This document shows, piece by piece, positions 18,273-27,783 of a stretch of 64,000 nucleotides of DNA. Position 1 is the stretch's first letter. Each line of letters begins with the position of its first letter. Where the stretch lies: NCBI GenBank assembly GCA_017546245.1, contig JAFYXI010000022.1, forward strand, positions 1 through 64,000, written 5' to 3'. The notes beneath the pieces are model-generated. The model searched no databases. It was given only the letters and a program-made list of their open reading frames with translations, and was not told the origin of the DNA. The position numbers and the translations under genes are program-made. This DNA is from Clostridia bacterium (GTDB lineage: Bacteria; Bacillota; Clostridia; UBA1381; UBA9506).

Positions 18273-19082
18273 ATGATTAAAAATACCGAACAAATTTTAA
18301 AAGCTGCAGAATATATTAAAAGTATTATAAAAACTGTGCCTGAAACAGCTCTTGTTTTGGGCACAGGCTTAGGATATTTTGCAGATTATGTTGAAAACAA
18401 ACAGATTATTCCTTATAAAGAAATTCCTCATTTTCCTGTTTCAACAGTACCTGACCACGCAGGTCAGCTGGTGGTTGGAAATATCGGAGAAAAGCCTGTT
18501 ATGATTATGCAGGGACGCATTCATTATTACGAGGGATATTCTATGGACGAGGTGGTTTTTCCTATTCGTGTAATGAAAGTATTAGGAATAAAAAATCTGT
18601 TTTTGACAAATGCTGTCGGCTCTGTAAATCTTGATTACAGAGTAGGCGATTTGGTTATTTTAAAAGACCACATCAAGTTTTTTAACGATTCACCGCTAAG
18701 AGGAGAAAACATAGATAGCTTTGGTCCGCGCTTTAATGATATGAGTGATGCTTATACCAAAAAACTGCGCGAAATGGCAAAAACAATTGCGACGAATGAA
18801 AATATTCCGATTCGCGAAGGCATTTACAGCTATATGCCCGGTCCCAGCTTTGAAACACCGGCAGAAATAAGAATGATTCGCACGCTGGGCGCAGATGTTG
18901 TCGGAATGTCAACAGTTCCTGAAGTTTTATGTGCGGCACATGCCGGAATAAAAATTTTCGCAGTATCATTTGTTACAAACTTAGCGGCAGGAATTTTAGA
19001 CGAAATAAAAGAACTTGAATATACAGATGACAGTAAAGATAATTTTAACAGACTAATTAAAGGCATGATTGCGCAAGTCTAA
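18273..19082 (+). CDS. punA: Purine nucleoside phosphorylase, class I (trimeric)
   Basis: A 269-residue enzyme that cleaves purine nucleosides with phosphate, for purine salvage. Motifs of the trimeric class are LVLGTGLGYFAD near the N-terminus, GRIHYYEGYS, LTNAVGS, GPSFETPAEI and the C-terminal MSTVPE...VTNLAAG. An open frame extends upstream to 18234 inside purL, but ATG 18273 follows AAGGA at a usual distance and gives the family's normal length. It lies between purL and lepA in a tight operon. Confidence 0.93.
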   Translation: MIKNTEQILKAAEYIKSIIKTVPETALVLGTGLGYFADYVENKQIIPYKEIPHFPVSTVPDHAGQLVVGNIGEKPVMIMQGRIHYYEGYSMDEVVFPIRVMKVLGIKNLFLTNAVGSVNLDYRVGDLVILKDHIKFFNDSPLRGENIDSFGPRFNDMSDAYTKKLREMAKTIATNENIPIREGIYSYMPGPSFETPAEIRMIRTLGADVVGMSTVPEVLCAAHAGIKIFAVSFVTNLAAGILDEIKELEYTDDSKDNFNRLIKGMIAQV

Positions 19083-19106
19083 TTGTGCTATTGCTTGGAG
19101 GGTTAA

Positions 19107-20915
19107 ATGAACCGATTGGACAAAATCAGAAATTTTTCTATTATCGCACATATTGATCACGGAAAATCAACACTCGCCGACCGACTTTTAGAAAAAACGG
19201 GTGTTTTAACCGAGCGCGAAATGGAATCACAGGTTTTAGATAATATGGATTTAGAGCGCGAGCGCGGAATAACAATAAAAGCTCGTGCTGTTCGTTTGCG
19301 TTATAAAGCATCGGACGGGGAAGAATATATATTAAATCTTATCGACACACCGGGACACGTGGATTTTAACTACGAGGTTTCGCGAAGCTTGGCTGCGTGC
19401 GAGGGTGCAATTTTAATTGTAGATGCAGCTCAGGGGATAGAAGCACAAACACTTGCAAACACATACTTAGCGCTTGACCACGACCTTGAAATTATGCCGG
19501 TAATAAACAAAATCGACCTTCCGGCAGCAAGACCTGATGAGGTTGTTGAAGAAATTGAAAATATAATAGGAATACCTGCAGAAGATGCTCCCAGAATTTC
19601 TGCGAAAAACGGAATAGGAATTGAAGATGTATTAGAGCAGATAGTAAAGATTATTCCTGCCCCAAAAGGTGACGAAAACGCACCGCTTAAAGCTCTTATT
19701 TTTGATAGCTTTTATGATTCTTATAAAGGTGTAATTATCTATTTCAGAGTTAAAGAGGGCAAGGTTAAAGCAGGTGATACTATTCATCTTATGGCAACAG
19801 GCAAGGACTTTGATGTTGTAGAAGTTGGATATTTACATCCGTCAGGATTTTTAAAATCTGACGAGCTTTTAGCCGGCGAGGTTGGATATTTAACAGCAAG
19901 TATCAAAAATGTTTCTGATACCCGTGTTGGTGATACAATCACTTTAAAAGACAATCCTGCAAAAGAGGCTCTTTCAGGATACAAACAGGTAAACCCTATG
20001 GTTTTCTGTGGTATTTATCCGGCAGACGGTGCTCGTTATGATGACCTGCGTGATGCTTTAGCGAAACTTCAGCTTAACGATGCAGCCTTGGTTTACGAGC
20101 CTGAAACATCCGTTGCATTAGGGTTTGGCTTCAGATGTGGATTCTTAGGTCTTTTGCATATGGAAATTATTCAGGAACGCTTAGAAAGAGAATATAATTT
20201 AGACTTGGTAACCACAGCGCCTAGTGTTATATACAAGGTTATGAAAACCAATGGTGAGCTTTTAGAAATATCTAATCCTACAAACCTTCCTGATGGCAGC
20301 GAAATGCAGTATATGGAAGAACCTATCGTAAAGGCAGATATTATGGTTCCTACCGAATTTATCGGAAATATTATGGAGCTGTGCCAGGATCGACGCGGTG
20401 TGTATATAAATACAACTTATATTGATTCAAGTCGTGCGCAGCTTCATTATGAATTGCCGCTTAACGAAATTATTTATGACTTTTTTGATGCACTTAAATC
20501 TCGTACTAAAGGTTATGCATCTTTTGACTACGAAATGAAAGGCTATCAGCAATCAGAGCTTGTGAAGCTTGATATTTTGTTAAATGGTGATATGGTCGAT
20601 GCCTTATCCTTTATCGTTCATTCTACCAAAGCGTATGCAAGAGGCAGAAAAATAGCCGAAAAATTAAAAGCATCAATCCCGAGACAGTTGTTCGAAATTC
20701 CGATTCAGGCGGCTGTGGGCAATAAAATAATAGCGCGCGAAACCGTAAAAGCTATGCGTAAAGACGTTTTGGCAAAATGCTACGGCGGTGATATAACGCG
20801 TAAGAAAAAACTGCTTGAAAAGCAGAAGGAAGGAAAGAAACGGATGCGTCAGGTTGGTTCTGTCGAAGTGCCGCAAGAGGCGTTTATGTCCGTGTTAAAG
20901 CTTGATGAAGATTGA
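19107..20915 (+). CDS. lepA: Elongation factor 4 (LepA)
   Basis: A 602-residue translational GTPase that acts on the ribosome, promoting back-translocation and assembly steps. P-loop [24 protein letters not shown] and NKIDLP are intact. The LepA-specific C-terminal domain is present, with [14 protein letters not shown] and the end [22 protein letters not shown] site sets ATG 19107. Its last 11 bases overlap hemW, a gene order common in Firmicutes. Confidence 0.97.
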   Translation: MNRLDKIRNFSIIAHIDHGKSTLADRLLEKTGVLTEREMESQVLDNMDLERERGITIKARAVRLRYKASDGEEYILNLIDTPGHVDFNYEVSRSLAACEGAILIVDAAQGIEAQTLANTYLALDHDLEIMPVINKIDLPAARPDEVVEEIENIIGIPAEDAPRISAKNGIGIEDVLEQIVKIIPAPKGDENAPLKALIFDSFYDSYKGVIIYFRVKEGKVKAGDTIHLMATGKDFDVVEVGYLHPSGFLKSDELLAGEVGYLTASIKNVSDTRVGDTITLKDNPAKEALSGYKQVNPMVFCGIYPADGARYDDLRDALAKLQLNDAALVYEPETSVALGFGFRCGFLGLLHMEIIQERLEREYNLDLVTTAPSVIYKVMKTNGELLEISNPTNLPDGSEMQYMEEPIVKADIMVPTEFIGNIMELCQDRRGVYINTTYIDSSRAQLHYELPLNEIIYDFFDALKSRTKGYASFDYEMKGYQQSELVKLDILLNGDMVDALSFIVHSTKAYARGRKIAEKLKASIPRQLFEIPIQAAVGNKIIARETVKAMRKDVLAKCYGGDITRKKKLLEKQKEGKKRMRQVGSVEVPQEAFMSVLKLDED

Positions 20916-22041
20916 TAAAAATGCGGTATATGGAGTTTATATCCATATACCGTTTTGCTTAAAAAAATGTGCATACTGTGACTTTGCATCGTATCCTAAC
21001 TTGTTATCCAAAGCAGATAGTTATTTAGAGGACGTAGCAACCGAAATGAAGCAATATAAGGGAATATATGCAAATTCTGTTTATATAGGCGGCGGAACGC
21101 CTACCTGCTTAAAAAAAGAACAGCTTTTAAAGCTTGTTGATAAAATTAAATCTACTTTTTTACTTACTGACGACTGTGAATTTACAGTCGAGTGCAATCC
21201 TAAAACGGCAGATTACGATTATTTTTGTGCGTTAAATAATGTCGGCGTAAACCGTCTGAGCATAGGTGTTCAATCCTTTAATGAAGATGAATTAAAGCTG
21301 TTGGGCAGAGCGCATAATGCAGAAGAAGCAAAAGAGTGCATACAAATGGCAAAAAAAGCAGGATTTTTAAACTATAATTTAGATTTGATGTTTGGTTTGC
21401 CAAATCAGTCGCTTTTAGATTTTAAAAAATCAATACATGATGCACTTGCGCTTGAGCCTGCCCATATATCGTGTTACAGTCTTATTGTTGAAGAAGGTAC
21501 AAAAATGTGTGATATGGTAAACAGAGGAGAACTTATTTTGCCTGACGAGGATGAAGAACGCAGAATGTATCATGCATTAATCAAAATACTTTCTGATAAT
21601 GGATATGAACATTATGAAATATCTAATTTTGCTCTTAGGGGTATGCAATCAAGACATAATAACAAATACTGGAATCGTGAGCCGTATATAGGCATTGGTG
21701 CTGCGGCGCATTCGAATATTGGGGATTTTAGATTCGGAAATCCACCGGAACTTGATTTATATACTGATATTGTAAAAAATAATGTTCCTGATGGCAGAGA
21801 AACAGAAAAACTAACCGCAGAAGATAAAATGTCTGAATTTATATTTTTAGGTTTACGCAAAACAGAAGGCATAAGTAAAATTAAATTTAAAGATAATTTT
21901 GGTATTGATATTTATGAAAAATATGGTGAACAAATTAAAAAATTCTGTGGTTTAAAACTTTTAGAAGATAAGAGCGATACGATTCGCCTTACATCAGCAG
22001 GTATAGATGTATCAAATTCTGTATTTTGTGAGTTTTTGTGA
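20905..22041 (+). CDS. hemW: Radical SAM protein HemW
   Basis: A 378-residue HemN-like radical SAM protein thought to act as a heme chaperone; many databases call it coproporphyrinogen oxidase. The Fe-S/SAM motif CLKKCAYC gives Cys18, Cys22 and Cys25. YIGGGTPT and RLSIGVQSF are family signatures. The start is taken as ATG 20905, overlapping lepA by 11 bases; a TTG directly before it is also in frame. Overlap with lepA supports translational coupling. HemW versus true HemN rests on the missing extra N-terminal region of HemN. Confidence 0.9.
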   Translation: MKIDKNAVYGVYIHIPFCLKKCAYCDFASYPNLLSKADSYLEDVATEMKQYKGIYANSVYIGGGTPTCLKKEQLLKLVDKIKSTFLLTDDCEFTVECNPKTADYDYFCALNNVGVNRLSIGVQSFNEDELKLLGRAHNAEEAKECIQMAKKAGFLNYNLDLMFGLPNQSLLDFKKSIHDALALEPAHISCYSLIVEEGTKMCDMVNRGELILPDEDEERRMYHALIKILSDNGYEHYEISNFALRGMQSRHNNKYWNREPYIGIGAAAHSNIGDFRFGNPPELDLYTDIVKNNVPDGRETEKLTAEDKMSEFIFLGLRKTEGISKIKFKDNFGIDIYEKYGEQIKKFCGLKLLEDKSDTIRLTSAGIDVSNSVFCEFL

Positions 22042-22055
22042 TTCGGGGTGAAAAA

Positions 22056-23636
22056 ATGAACGTACGTGTTCACAATATAAAATTGCCTTTAGATGCCAAC
22101 GTAGATGAAATAAAATACGAGGCACTTAAAGCGGCAGGTGCAAAAGAATGCGACTGTAAAGCTTTTAAAATAGCAAAGCAGTCGGTTGACGCACGCAAAA
22201 AACAGGTTTCTTTTGTGTACAGCATTGATTTAGAACTTACTAAAAAGGTTAAAACAAACGGCACAAATGTTGTTGAATTAATAATAGAAGAAGAAAAAGA
22301 AATTATAACCGGCAATATAAAGCTTGCGCACCGACCGATTGTGGTGGGTAGCGGTCCGTGCGGTCTTTTTTGTGCCTTAACACTTGCACGAAAAGGATAT
22401 ATGCCGCTGCTTTTAGAAAGAGGAGCAGATGTTGATACACGAACAAAGGCAGTACACAATTTTTGGCAAAACAGAAATTTTTCTCCTGACACAAATGTAC
22501 AGTTTGGCGAAGGAGGTGCAGGTACTTTTTCTGACGGAAAGCTTACAACGAGAATATCTGACCCTAAAATTATGAAAATCTTAAGCGAATTCGTCAAATT
22601 CGGTGCGCCTGAAGAAATTTTATATAAAGCTAAACCGCATATCGGCACAGACATTTTAAAAAATGTAGTTAAAGCAATCAGAAATGAAATAATAAGATTG
22701 GGCGGAGAGGTACGGTTTAATTCAAAGGTTTCGGATTTAGATATAAGCGGTAATAAAATAAGGTCTGTAAGGCTGTCTTCGGGTGAAGAAATACCTTGTA
22801 ATGTACTTGTTTTAGCTTTAGGTCACAGCGCGCGCGATACTTACAAAATGTTGTTTGACAAAGGCATTTTAATGCAGGCAAAAGCTTTTTCAGTTGGTGC
22901 GAGAATTGAGCATAAGCAACAATTTATCAATGAAGCTATGTATGGAGGTTTTGCAGGACATAAGCTATTAGGTGCAGCCGACTATCAGCTTTCTTACAGA
23001 AACGGCGATGATGCGTGTTATTCTTTTTGTATGTGTCCGGGTGGCGTTGTGGTTGCTGCCGCATCTGAAGAAAATACTGTAGTAACCAACGGAATGAGCT
23101 ATTTTGCACGTGATGAAGAAAATTCAAATGCAGCCATATGCGTTAATGTAACTAGAAAAGATTTTGAAAGTGAGCATCCGCTTTCCGGTGTTAAATATCA
23201 GCAGAAGCTTGAAAAAAGAGCATTTAATTTAGGTGGAAGTAATTACAATGCACCGGCGCAGTCAGTTTCTGATTTCTTAAACGGAAAACGTTCTTATAAA
23301 TTTTTAAGCGTAAAACCCAGCTATGCGCCTGATGTAACACCGGTTGACTTATGCGATATGTTCTCTCAAAGAGTGAGTAAGATTTTATCTGACGGACTAA
23401 GGCAGTTTGAAAGAAAAATTAACAGCTTTACCAAAAACGGAGCAATTTTAACCGGGCCTGAAACAAGAACGTCAGCACCTGTAAGAATTTTGAGAAATGA
23501 TGAGTTTGAAAGCTGTTCAGCAAAAGGAGTTTATCCAGCAGGTGAGGGTGCAGGATACGCCGGTGGCATAATGAGTGCTGCAGTTGACGGAATAAAGGTT
23601 GCAGAAAAGATAATCTCTATATATTGTGTTTTATGA
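22056..23636 (+). CDS. FAD-dependent dehydrogenase (COG2509 type)
   Basis: A 526-residue flavoprotein. Residues about 1-85 form a small basic domain; a dinucleotide-binding motif follows (PIVVGSGPCGLFCALTLA), then FGEGGAGTFSDGKL and the C-terminal GEGAGYAGGIMSAAVDG that closes the FAD site. This layout fits the COG2509 uncharacterised FAD dehydrogenases, common in Clostridia. The substrate is unknown. ATG 22056 is preferred over the upstream in-frame GTG at 22038 because GGGGTG lies five to six bases before the ATG. It is the last gene of the operon starting at 13829. Confidence 0.85.
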   Translation: MNVRVHNIKLPLDANVDEIKYEALKAAGAKECDCKAFKIAKQSVDARKKQVSFVYSIDLELTKKVKTNGTNVVELIIEEEKEIITGNIKLAHRPIVVGSGPCGLFCALTLARKGYMPLLLERGADVDTRTKAVHNFWQNRNFSPDTNVQFGEGGAGTFSDGKLTTRISDPKIMKILSEFVKFGAPEEILYKAKPHIGTDILKNVVKAIRNEIIRLGGEVRFNSKVSDLDISGNKIRSVRLSSGEEIPCNVLVLALGHSARDTYKMLFDKGILMQAKAFSVGARIEHKQQFINEAMYGGFAGHKLLGAADYQLSYRNGDDACYSFCMCPGGVVVAAASEENTVVTNGMSYFARDEENSNAAICVNVTRKDFESEHPLSGVKYQQKLEKRAFNLGGSNYNAPAQSVSDFLNGKRSYKFLSVKPSYAPDVTPVDLCDMFSQRVSKILSDGLRQFERKINSFTKNGAILTGPETRTSAPVRILRNDEFESCSAKGVYPAGEGAGYAGGIMSAAVDGIKVAEKIISIYCVL

Positions 23637-23742
23637 TTGAAACATAATTTGCAAATTTGTGCTATAAAGCCACACTTTGTCACGATTTTTATTGTAATTT
23701 TTAATTTTATTTTAAATATTGTAGTTTTTTCTTGTTCTATTT

Positions 23743-23772
23743 GTGACTAAATTGTAAATATTTACGTATAAT
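23743..23772 (+). promoter_or_regulatory. Possible promoter for a small RNA
   Basis: TATAAT (23767-23772) is a perfect -10 box. GTGACT at 23743-23748 with an 18-base spacer is a four-of-six -35 box. No open frame of note follows before the terminator at 23865. Confidence 0.4.
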
Positions 23773-23778
23773 TGTAAT

Positions 23779-23895
23779 CATTCCGTAATATGAAGCTTAT
23801 AAAACCTGTAGCTGCAAGTTTTATAATATAAACAAAAAAGAAAATAAAACAAATATGCAAAGATTGCCACACTTTAAACAAAGTGTGGCATTTTT
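23779..23895 (+). ncRNA. Candidate small RNA in the 344-base gap before 23981
   Basis: The gap 23637-23980 has no credible gene. A likely transcript runs from just after TATAAT 23767-23772 to the terminator. It would hold a 9-bp stem-loop (TTATAAAAC 23797-23805 with GTTTTATAA 23818-23826), an A-rich single-stranded linker with no obvious frame, and a strong terminator. This organisation resembles bacterial trans-acting sRNAs, but no known family was recognised. The 5' end is a guess. Confidence 0.35.
23865..23895 (+). terminator. Terminator before 23981
   Basis: TGCCACACTTT (23865-23875) pairs perfectly with AAAGTGTGGCA (23880-23890), loop AAAC, followed by TTTTT. Confidence 0.92.
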
Positions 23896-23980
23896 ATGAT
23901 GTTTTATACTGGATTTTACTGATTCTATACTATATAATGTATTTAAGAAATGAAAAGGTACGAGATTTGGAGGAAATTTT

Positions 23981-24331
23981 ATGGCAAACAGAAAATTATA
24001 CAAAACAGTTAGTGTAAACAGTAAAAGTGATGCGGCGAATTACGATTTTGATTTGGAGTATTATATTTTAGAAAAAGAAATTAAGCTCGACGGCATTTGT
24101 GTTAATACATATGGTGTAGAAATATGCAAAAGCCTAAAAGATTCGGACGGCGTTGTACATAAAGAATACAGAAAAGTTTTTGATGTGTTTTGTACCGAAA
24201 AAGAAACAAAAGAAATATTAGAAAAGCTGGCAAGAAATACCGTAACGCCCATAAGCCTTTTAGAAGTTTTGGAAAATCTGATAGGAACAGGTGATTTGAT
24301 TAACGAAGAAACATCATTTTTAATCGTATAG
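23981..24331 (+). CDS. Small hypothetical protein (possibly DUF6514)
   Basis: A 116-residue soluble protein with no signal peptide or membrane segment. The N-terminal half is beta-rich (YYILEKEIKLDGICVNTYGVEI), and the C-terminal half has two amphipathic helices ending in LIV. Its length, the early YGVEI segment and the helix ETKEILEKLARNTVTP recall the DUF6514 family of Clostridia, from memory and unverified. TTTGGAGG at 23968-23975 supports the start. It is followed by its own terminator, so it is a single-gene unit. Function unknown. Confidence 0.6.
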   Translation: MANRKLYKTVSVNSKSDAANYDFDLEYYILEKEIKLDGICVNTYGVEICKSLKDSDGVVHKEYRKVFDVFCTEKETKEILEKLARNTVTPISLLEVLENLIGTGDLINEETSFLIV

Positions 24332-24356
24332 CCAACTAACATAAAGGGTTTGTCAT

Positions 24357-24404
24357 AAAAATAAAAAGTGCTTAGTATATATAATACTGACACTTTTTAT
24401 TTTT
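24357..24404 (+). terminator. Long hairpin terminator after 24331
   Basis: 14-bp stem 24357-24370 with 24391-24404; the 20-base loop contains a second small stem (AGTAT 24374-24378 with ATACT 24384-24388). A T-rich run follows. Confidence 0.75.
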
Positions 24405-24445
24405 TATTTTTAAACTTTTATTTAAACAAAAGGAAGGTGACCGAT

Positions 24446-25129
24446 ATGAGTCGGCAATATCGAAGAAAAACTTGCGCAAGACAAAAAAACTCAAGCAATT
24501 TGTTTATACATAGCATCAGGCTAAGTACAGTAAAACAAACAGTAGCATGTTTATTAATTTTTATGGTAATGCTTTTTGTTAAAATGTCAGCTGATTCAAC
24601 ATTTGACATTGCGAAAAGCTGCATCAGCTATACGATTGACAAAAAGACAGACTGGAAAAACATAGCAGTTAGTGTTAAAAATTTTATAAAAGAAACAGTA
24701 ATAACCGATGAAACCTTAAACGAACACGAGGCGCTGACTAAAATGGAAATGCCAATAAAGACGGATGTAATATCACAATTCGGAACGCGTACCGATAAAA
24801 ATGGTAAAAATGAATTTCATTATGGAGTAGATTTTGCAGGAAATGCTGGCGATAAAATTCGTTCGGTATCTGACGGAACTGTTGCAGAAATCGGAAATTC
24901 CGAAGAATACGGCAACTTTATTTTAATAAAACATAATGACAGCATATCCAGTTTTTATGGTAATTGTGAAAAGATTTTGCCTCAAAAAAATGACAAAATA
25001 AAAAGCGGACAAGTTATAGCAACACTAGGAATTAATAAAGCATCTGATGTTGCTCATCTGCATTTTGAAATAAGAGAAGGAGATTCGTCTTTAGACCCTA
25101 TGGTATTTTTAGAAGATAAAACACGTTAA
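24446..25129 (+). CDS. spoIVFA: SpoIVFA-like membrane protein with M23 domain
   Basis: A 227-residue protein: a basic cytoplasmic N-terminus, one membrane helix (about residues 35-52), an extracytoplasmic linker, then an M23/LytM peptidase fold from about 105. The fold keeps HYGVD (His and Asp zinc ligands) and HLHFE (HxH). The M50 protease gene follows after 11 bases, the arrangement of spoIVFA-spoIVFB, where SpoIVFA holds the SpoIVFB protease in check in the outer forespore membrane. As I recall, the B. subtilis SpoIVFA M23 domain is degenerate, so an intact site is notable. ATG 24446 follows AAGGAAGGTGA; an in-frame extension to 24368 runs through the terminator and is rejected. Confidence 0.75.
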   Translation: MSRQYRRKTCARQKNSSNLFIHSIRLSTVKQTVACLLIFMVMLFVKMSADSTFDIAKSCISYTIDKKTDWKNIAVSVKNFIKETVITDETLNEHEALTKMEMPIKTDVISQFGTRTDKNGKNEFHYGVDFAGNAGDKIRSVSDGTVAEIGNSEEYGNFILIKHNDSISSFYGNCEKILPQKNDKIKSGQVIATLGINKASDVAHLHFEIREGDSSLDPMVFLEDKTR

Positions 25130-25140
25130 GGAGAAAACAC

Positions 25141-25992
25141 ATGATAAAAATTACACGTTATCTGTATATAAATATTTTAACTGTGCCGCTTTTTGTTTTA
25201 GCATATATAGTAAAAGCGCACCATACGATGCTTATGGCATATGCAATTGTAACAGTTCACGAACTGTTTCATTTGTTTGCGGCGCTAATACTTAAAATTC
25301 GCATTGGTTCTGTAATCGTTATGCCTTTTGGTATGACTTTAAGATTATCGGGTGCGGTTATTAAAAATCCGATAAAAGAAAGCCTGATAGCGATAGCAGG
25401 ACCGTTTTCAAATATACTTATGATTGTGCTTGGTGTACTTTTAAAGCATTTTTATGTATATACAGAAGAAAGTATGTTTTTATATATGAATCTTAATTTC
25501 TTAATTATGCTTATAAATCTTATGCCTGTACTTCCGCTTGACGGCGGCAGAGTTTTTCGTTCGGTTTTAGCACATTTTTTCGGATATATAACAGCAATGC
25601 AAATATTGAGAAAGCTTACGGTTTGCATTATTTTGTGTCTTGTTTTTATATCAGTTATATTGACTGCGTTTATAGGTATAAATGTGTCCTTAATAATGGT
25701 AGCTGCATTTTTAATTTTTAACCTTATAGAAGAAAAGAAAACCTCTGATTTATTTGTTCTTAAAGAGCTTTTGCGCTCAAAGGAAAAATTACTTAATAAA
25801 AAATTAATTCCGTCTAAAGTCATTTCGGCATCAAAAGATGCTTATGCCAAAAATATTATTGAAAAAATAAGTTATGACAGTTTTTGTCTTATATATATCG
25901 CTGATGATTCGGGTGGATATTTGGTTTCTGAATCAGAATTAATTGATGCAATAACAACGCGAGGGTATCGCATTAAAATGGGACAAATTTAA
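25141..25992 (+). CDS. spoIVFB: Site-2 intramembrane protease SpoIVFB
   Basis: A 283-residue M50 metalloprotease with several membrane helices. HELFH (His40, Glu41, His44) supplies the zinc site and LPLDGG (Asp134) the third ligand. After the last helix (about residue 205) the cytoplasmic tail looks like a CBS-type half domain (SKVISASKDAYAKNI...). Length and layout match B. subtilis SpoIVFB, which releases active sigma-K in the mother cell from pro-sigma-K. sigK is not in this window. Together with the preceding M23 gene this is a late-sporulation operon. Confidence 0.85.
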   Translation: MIKITRYLYINILTVPLFVLAYIVKAHHTMLMAYAIVTVHELFHLFAALILKIRIGSVIVMPFGMTLRLSGAVIKNPIKESLIAIAGPFSNILMIVLGVLLKHFYVYTEESMFLYMNLNFLIMLINLMPVLPLDGGRVFRSVLAHFFGYITAMQILRKLTVCIILCLVFISVILTAFIGINVSLIMVAAFLIFNLIEEKKTSDLFVLKELLRSKEKLLNKKLIPSKVISASKDAYAKNIIEKISYDSFCLIYIADDSGGYLVSESELIDAITTRGYRIKMGQI

Positions 25993-26027
25993 TTAAAAAT
26001 AAATTATCTGTATTTAAATTATATATC

Positions 26028-26056
26028 TTGAAAAAAATAGTAATATCTGATATAAT
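26028..26056 (+). promoter_or_regulatory. Sigma-A promoter of the pyrKD operon
   Basis: TTGAAA (26028-26033), 17-base spacer, TATAAT (26051-26056). The leader to ATG 26095 is short and shows no attenuator or PyrR-type hairpin. Confidence 0.75.
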
Positions 26057-26094
26057 AACAAAGATAATATATTTTCAGTAAAGAGGTATTGTTT

Positions 26095-26862
26095 ATGAGT
26101 CATGACGTTTATAAATGCAAGGTAATATCAAAAAAAGAAATTGCGCCAAATATTATTGACGTAACAGTTGAAAGCAAAGAAATTGCATCCGCTGCAATGG
26201 CAGGTCAGTTTTTGCACGTAAAGTGCGGAGATGACATTTCCATGCCGCTTCGCAGACCTATAAGTATTTGCGATGCAGAAGATGACAAATTGCGTTTTAT
26301 TTTTGAAGTAAAGGGCAGAGGAACTAAAAATCTTCTTTTAATTGATGATGAGATAGATATTATGGGTCCTTTGGGAACGCCATTTACCATCGATAACGAT
26401 AAATATAAAAATCCGGCAGTAATCGGCGGAGGCATAGGAACATATCCGCTGTTTAAGCTTACAAAAGAGCTTGATAACCCTACTGTTTATTTAGGATTCC
26501 GTTCTGAAGCACAAGTAACGTTAGAAGATGAATTTAATTCTGTCTGCGATATGACAGTTGTTGCAACCGATGACGGCAGTTACGGATATAACGGATATGC
26601 AATTGACTTGTTAAAAGGAAAAATTGAAAATGATGTTGTTGATATAATTTATGCCTGCGGTCCTAAGCCAATGCTTAAAGCTGTAAAGGCGCTTGCCGAG
26701 GCAAATAATATTCCCTGTCAGATTTCGCTCGAAGAACGTATGGGTTGCGGAATAGGTGCGTGCCTTACCTGTTCTTGCGAAACTAAAACCGAGGGAACGT
26801 GGAAATATAAAAGAGTTTGTAAAAATGGCCCTGTATTTTGGTCTACGGAGGTGGTTTTATAA
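26095..26862 (+). CDS. pyrK: Dihydroorotate dehydrogenase B, electron-transfer subunit
   Basis: A 255-residue FAD and [2Fe-2S] subunit that lets the class 1B enzyme pass electrons from dihydroorotate to NAD. An FAD-binding beta-barrel with MPLRRPISI is followed by a nucleotide domain (VIGGGIGTYPL, YACGPKPML). The C-terminal ERMGCGIGACLTCSC and later VCKNGPVF provide the four cluster cysteines. ATG 26095 is seven bases after AGAGGT; the TTG at 26089 lies too near it. The stop overlaps pyrD by one base (TAATG). Confidence 0.95.
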   Translation: MSHDVYKCKVISKKEIAPNIIDVTVESKEIASAAMAGQFLHVKCGDDISMPLRRPISICDAEDDKLRFIFEVKGRGTKNLLLIDDEIDIMGPLGTPFTIDNDKYKNPAVIGGGIGTYPLFKLTKELDNPTVYLGFRSEAQVTLEDEFNSVCDMTVVATDDGSYGYNGYAIDLLKGKIENDVVDIIYACGPKPMLKAVKALAEANNIPCQISLEERMGCGIGACLTCSCETKTEGTWKYKRVCKNGPVFWSTEVVL

Positions 26863-27770
26863 TGAATATGAAGGTGAATATAGCCGGTGTTGAGCTTAAT
26901 AATCCGATAATTACAGCATCAGGCACTTATGGATTTGGAAGAGAATACGGCGAGTTCTACAGTTTAAACGAACTGGGAGCGATATGTGTAAAGGGCTTGA
27001 CCTTGTTGCCCAGAGAGGGAAATCCTCCGCCGCGAATTACAGAAACATATGGCGGAATTTTAAACAGCGTAGGTCTTCAGAATCCCGGTGTTGAAGCTTT
27101 TATAGAATATGAACTGCCTGAACTTAAAAAATATACCTGCAAGGTTATTGCAAATATGTCGGGTAATACTATTGAAGATTATTGCAAAATGGCAGAACGC
27201 TTGTCAGACAGTGATGTTGATATGTTGGAGATGAATATATCCTGTCCGAATGTAAAAGCAGGCGGTGTTGCTTTCGGTACAAATGCCGATACAATTTTAA
27301 ATATAACAAAAGAGGTTAAAAAATATGCTAAAAAACCTCTTATTGTAAAACTGTCACCTAATGTTACCGATATAACTGAAATGGCAAAAGCGGCAGAACA
27401 AGGCGGCGCAGATGCACTTTCTCTTATAAATACACTTTTGGGTATGGCAATAGATATTAAAACACGCAGACCGATACTTGCAAACGTAACCGGAGGCTTA
27501 TCCGGACCTGCTGTAAAGCCCGTTGCGGTCAGAATGATTTATCAGGTAAGACAATGCACCAATCTTCCCATTATCGGAATGGGCGGTGTTACTACCGGTG
27601 ATGACGCAATAGAAATGATGCTTGCAGGAAGTAATGCTATAGCTGTCGGAACGGCAAACTTTATGAATCCTTATGCATGTGTTGATATTAAAAAGGGAAT
27701 TGTTGATTATATGGAAAAATATAATATCGATGATGTAAACGATATATCAGGCAAGGTTATTGTAAAATAG
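26862..27770 (+). CDS. pyrD: Dihydroorotate dehydrogenase B, catalytic subunit
   Basis: A 302-residue FMN TIM-barrel enzyme that oxidises dihydroorotate to orotate. The class 1B active-site cysteine is in MNISCPNVKAGG. FMN-binding segments are ITASGTYGFG, GLQNPG and GMGGVTTGDDA. ATG 26862 follows GGAGGTGG; an earlier in-frame start at 26838 is inside pyrK and is rejected. It forms the complex with PyrK and overlaps it by one base. The rest of the pyrimidine pathway is elsewhere. Confidence 0.96.
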   Translation: MNMKVNIAGVELNNPIITASGTYGFGREYGEFYSLNELGAICVKGLTLLPREGNPPPRITETYGGILNSVGLQNPGVEAFIEYELPELKKYTCKVIANMSGNTIEDYCKMAERLSDSDVDMLEMNISCPNVKAGGVAFGTNADTILNITKEVKKYAKKPLIVKLSPNVTDITEMAKAAEQGGADALSLINTLLGMAIDIKTRRPILANVTGGLSGPAVKPVAVRMIYQVRQCTNLPIIGMGGVTTGDDAIEMMLAGSNAIAVGTANFMNPYACVDIKKGIVDYMEKYNIDDVNDISGKVIVK

Positions 27771-27783
27771 AGGAGAGGTTTAA

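Noticed and set aside
24368-24445. N-terminal extension of the SpoIVFA-like protein
   Set aside because: The extra 26 codons run through a terminator hairpin and lack a ribosome site; AAGGAAGGTGA points to 24446.
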